Assembly (NCBI GenBank): GCA_038230255.1
Contig: JBBRNP010000005.1
Location: 62,001 to 126,000 of the forward strand
Length of the DNA: 64,000 bases
Origin: AV40 sp038230255
GTDB lineage: Bacteria; Verrucomicrobiota; Verrucomicrobiia; Chthoniobacterales; UBA10450
Direction: 5' to 3'
Made by a program: the position numbers and the translations under genes. The notes below the pieces were generated by a model that did no database searches, was not told the origin of the DNA, and was given only the letters and a program-made list of their open reading frames with translations. Of this stretch, positions 61,931-64,000 are shown piece after piece (position 1 is the stretch's first letter; each line of letters opens with the position of its first letter).

Positions 61931-62833
61931 GTGCTTCAGAAATTCAATCCCAAGAACAAAGACCTGATCGTCAACATCAATGGTCAGCTCGTGCACCGGG
62001 ACAAAGCCGGGATCAGCCCATTCGATTCGGCGGTGCAAGGTGGCGACGCGGTTTGGGAAGGGCTTCGCCTTTATAACGGACGCATTTTTAAATTACACGA
62101 GCATCTCAATCGACTGGAACGTTCCGCGCAGGCGTTGTCGATTGTCGATCTTCCGTCACGCGAAAAAATTATTGAAGAACTCAAACGGACGCTCGCGGCG
62201 AACAAAATGCGCGATGGCGTCCACATTCGTCTCACGCTCAGTCGCGGAGTTAAAATGACATCGGGAATGGATCCGCGGCTGAACCAGAGCGGAGCAACAC
62301 TGATCATTCTGGCCGAGCACAAGGCGCCGGTTTATTCCAAAGGTGGCCTCAAATTGATCACCGCATCGATTCGCCGGCCGCCGCCGGAGGTTCTCGATCC
62401 CCGGATCCACCACGCGAATTTGCTGAATTCAATTCTGGCCAAGATCGAGGCGAATAACGCCGGCGCGGACGACGCGCTCATGCTCGACAGCAATGGATTC
62501 ATTGCCGAGACCAATGCGACCAACATTTTCATCGTACGCAAAGGCGATCTAGCCACGAGCAAGGCTGTCGCCTGTCCGGAAGGAATCACGCGCGCGACCG
62601 TGATTGAAATCGCCGCCGCCGAAAAAATCCGCTGCGTCGAGGCCGATTTGTCGCCAGTCGATGTTTATGGCGCGGACGAAATGTTTTGCACCGGCACCAT
62701 GGGCGAGCTGGCCGGCGTTGTTAAGATCGACAATCGCGACGTCGGTGATGGCAAGGTCGGACCGATGACAAAACGATTAAGCGAACTTTACGCGAAGCGC
62801 ACGGCGAACGAAGGCGTTCAGGTCGCTGATTAA
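61931..62833 (+). CDS. Class IV PLP aminotransferase (branched-chain or D-amino acid type)
   Basis: 300 residues starting at GTG 61931. SPFDSAVQGGDAVWEGLRLYNG is the family start, HLNRLERSAQAL, HHANLLNSILAKIEANNAGADDALM in parts (K of LAKIEA is the PLP lysine), and GFIAETNATNIFIV and FCTGTMGELAGV follow. It exchanges amino groups between branched-chain or D-amino acids and 2-oxo acids. Its stop abuts the stop of the convergent ABC permease. Confidence 0.88.
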   Translation: MLQKFNPKNKDLIVNINGQLVHRDKAGISPFDSAVQGGDAVWEGLRLYNGRIFKLHEHLNRLERSAQALSIVDLPSREKIIEELKRTLAANKMRDGVHIRLTLSRGVKMTSGMDPRLNQSGATLIILAEHKAPVYSKGGLKLITASIRRPPPEVLDPRIHHANLLNSILAKIEANNAGADDALMLDSNGFIAETNATNIFIVRKGDLATSKAVACPEGITRATVIEIAAAEKIRCVEADLSPVDVYGADEMFCTGTMGELAGVVKIDNRDVGDGKVGPMTKRLSELYAKRTANEGVQVAD

Positions 62834-64000
62834 TTATTCGCTGTGCAAAGCCTCGATTGGATTAACGAGCGTGGCGCGCCGGACGGGGATGAGACAAGCG
62901 ACCAGTGACACTGCGGCCAGGACGAAGGCGGTACCGATAAGAATGGCGATGTGCAGCGTCGGCACGTCGAAGAGAACGCTCTGCATCGCTCTTCCTGCCA
63001 GCCACGCGCCAATCAAACCAAGAATGGTTCCCGCAGCGAGGAGTCGCAGGCCTAACGAGAAGAACTGTGTGCCGATTTGTTTCCTCTGCGCACCGAGCGC
63101 CATGCGAATACCGATCTCGCGGTGGCGTTGCGCGACCGCGTAACTCAACACGCCATACGTTCGAATCGCCGCCAGCAGCAGCGCCACGCCGGCGAAAATT
63201 CCCGCAAGGAGCGCCGGCGAGCGACGCGCGATCAGACTTTCCGCGATGCGCGTGTCCATGGAGCGGAGGTTATCGATCGCCAGGTCAGGATTGGCCGCGC
63301 GCACCAGTTTCCGCAGCGTCTCGGCAAACGCTTCTGGGCGCTGGCTCGTTCGCGTGACGACGAAGACACTATTGTTCTCTCGATATACGAGCGGCAGGTA
63401 AACCGCGCCTTGTCCCTGCGGTTCGGTAAGCTCTGCCTGTTTTACAGCGCCGACGACGCCGACAATCGTGAAGAGCTTCGCGTCATCTGTTTCGTCGCCG
63501 ACAGCGATACGCTGACCGAGCGCGCCGCCATTCGGCCAATACCGACGCGCAAAATCTTCGTCCACGACACAGACGCGTTCAGGACGATGCGAGTCCGCCG
63601 AGGTGAGGAAGCGTCCTTCGCGCAGTGGAATGCCGAGGACGGAGAAGTAATCGCCGTGAACGCCATAAGAGTAATGACCCTGCTGTGATTGACCGGGCGG
63701 CGGCACGTAGTCCTTCGGCGTGATTACGGTTTTGCCGCTATCGCCGCTCAACGGGATGCTGGTGATTGTTCCGGCGGAGACGATTCCCGGTTGCTGCCGG
63801 ATGGATTCCAGCAAGCGATCGATGATGACGACGCGATTCGGAATAACGTCCCACGAGATGGTGCACTCGCCGGTCAGAACATGCTCGGCGCGAAAACCGG
63901 ACGGAACGGCCAGGACGTTTTTCAGGCTCAGTCCAAGGAGCGCCGCACCAGCGAGCAAAATAAAAGCAAGGGCGATCTGCGCGACTATAAAGCCGTGGCG
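62834..64000 (-). CDS. MacB/FtsX-type ABC permease (cut by window edge)
   Basis: At least 388 residues are visible; the frame stays open to the end of the window, so the N-terminal part is missing. Visible parts are a hydrophobic helix (FIVAQIALAFILLAGAALL), a large periplasmic domain, and the last three helices of an FtsX-type permease (YAVAQRHREIGIRMALGAQ, LLAAGTILGLIGAWLAGRAM, VACLIPVRRATLVNPIEAL). This is the acidobacterial/verrucomicrobial 'ADOP' type with two FtsX domains. Substrate unknown. Confidence 0.85.
   Translation of the reverse strand, partial: RHGFIVAQIALAFILLAGAALLGLSLKNVLAVPSGFRAEHVLTGECTISWDVIPNRVVIIDRLLESIRQQPGIVSAGTITSIPLSGDSGKTVITPKDYVPPPGQSQQGHYSYGVHGDYFSVLGIPLREGRFLTSADSHRPERVCVVDEDFARRYWPNGGALGQRIAVGDETDDAKLFTIVGVVGAVKQAELTEPQGQGAVYLPLVYRENNSVFVVTRTSQRPEAFAETLRKLVRAANPDLAIDNLRSMDTRIAESLIARRSPALLAGIFAGVALLLAAIRTYGVLSYAVAQRHREIGIRMALGAQRKQIGTQFFSLGLRLLAAGTILGLIGAWLAGRAMQSVLFDVPTLHIAILIGTAFVLAAVSLVACLIPVRRATLVNPIEALHSE

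Larger units (their letters stand above)
206..62732. repeat. Dispersed 10-base word AAGATCGACA, 28 exact copies
   Basis: Exact copies on + start at 206, 1020, 4947, 6000, 14042, 22151, 29556, 36496, 39394, 42178, 46157, 50727, 51021, 57080, 62723. Copies on - (read TGTCGATCTT) start at 2202, 15769, 18445, 18651, 30721, 33735, 41224, 42987, 49349, 50972, 53240, 60945, 62143. The next base is A or T in 26 of 28. Random expectation for both strands is about 0.12. In proteins it is read as KID, VDL, SIL, DRQ and other frames, and four copies are outside genes. The count was made by eye and could miss some. Confidence 0.8.

Noticed and set aside
206..62732. AAGATCGACA as a Chi or KOPS-type polar signal
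   Set aside because: The copies are 15 and 13 on the two strands, with no strand preference over 64 kb. A full-genome count could revise this.
62834..63958. A complete ABC permease starting near 63958
   Set aside because: The TTG there lies inside a membrane helix and the frame is open to the window end, so the gene is truncated by the edge rather than complete.
1..64000. tRNA genes, rRNA genes, insertion sequences or prophage
   Set aside because: I found no cloverleaf with conserved T loop apart from the tmRNA, no transposase or integrase frame, and no phage structural genes.

Overview
The window looks like a chromosomal segment of a verrucomicrobium, most like the Chthoniobacterales/Spartobacteria soil lineages. 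The reasons are a complete division and cell wall (dcw) cluster with a MurC-MurB fusion, an FtsZ with a degenerate T7 loop, diaminopimelate-type murein genes, GC in the high fifties by eye, and many short palindromic repeat elements between genes. The lineage is inferred from gene content only; there is no rRNA here. I see no tRNA, CRISPR array, insertion sequence or prophage. A tmRNA gene and a c-di-AMP (ydaO-type) riboswitch are present.

Layout. 1-16.7 kb is accessory: two tandem sulfite-reductase-like flavoproteins (the first cut by the window edge), two metallo-beta-lactamase-fold proteins, an adenylate cyclase, a YfhO-like membrane protein, a set of sulfotransferases including a glycosyltransferase-sulfotransferase fusion, and two histidine kinase systems. 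16.7-17.2 kb holds ssrA (tmRNA) with its own promoter. 17.4-28.5 kb holds housekeeping genes (msrA, trmB, comEC, rarA, fabF) and a minus-strand ExbB-ExbD-TonB-zinc ribbon-GuaB3 run. 28.6-47.6 kb is the dcw cluster: mraZ, rsmH, ftsL, ftsI, murE, murF, mraY, murD, a LysM gene, ftsW, murG, murC-murB, ddl, ftsQ, ftsA, ftsZ. Most junctions are ATGA-type overlaps, and three MraZ boxes precede the cluster. 47.7-54.3 kb holds an M20 peptidase, a family B DNA polymerase, OsmC, an ATP/ADP-carrier-like transporter and a Tat-exported dehydrogenase. 54.4-56.9 kb has two pairs of small secreted cell-wall proteins in an A-B-B-A order. 56.9-61.1 kb has two divergent KimA-like potassium/amino-acid permeases, one behind the riboswitch. 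The end holds a sulfotransferase-like gene, a class IV aminotransferase and a truncated ABC permease.

The strongest unexplained signal is a 10-base word, AAGATCGACA, usually followed by A or T. I found it 28 times exactly (15 on +, 13 on -), where about 0.1 copies would be expected by chance. It occurs in several different reading frames, in genes on both strands and between genes, so codon use does not explain it. It often touches gene boundaries (start codons of ftsZ, msrA and the first flavoprotein; one-mismatch copies at several stop codons), and in one place two variants form a terminator-like hairpin. The abundance, lack of strand bias and hairpin use resemble the DNA uptake sequences of Neisseria and Pasteurellaceae, and a comEC gene lies in the same window. 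The uptake role is an inference. A second layer of structure is a set of larger palindromic repeats that sit between genes and, in rarA and the tonB-like gene, are read in frame as protein.
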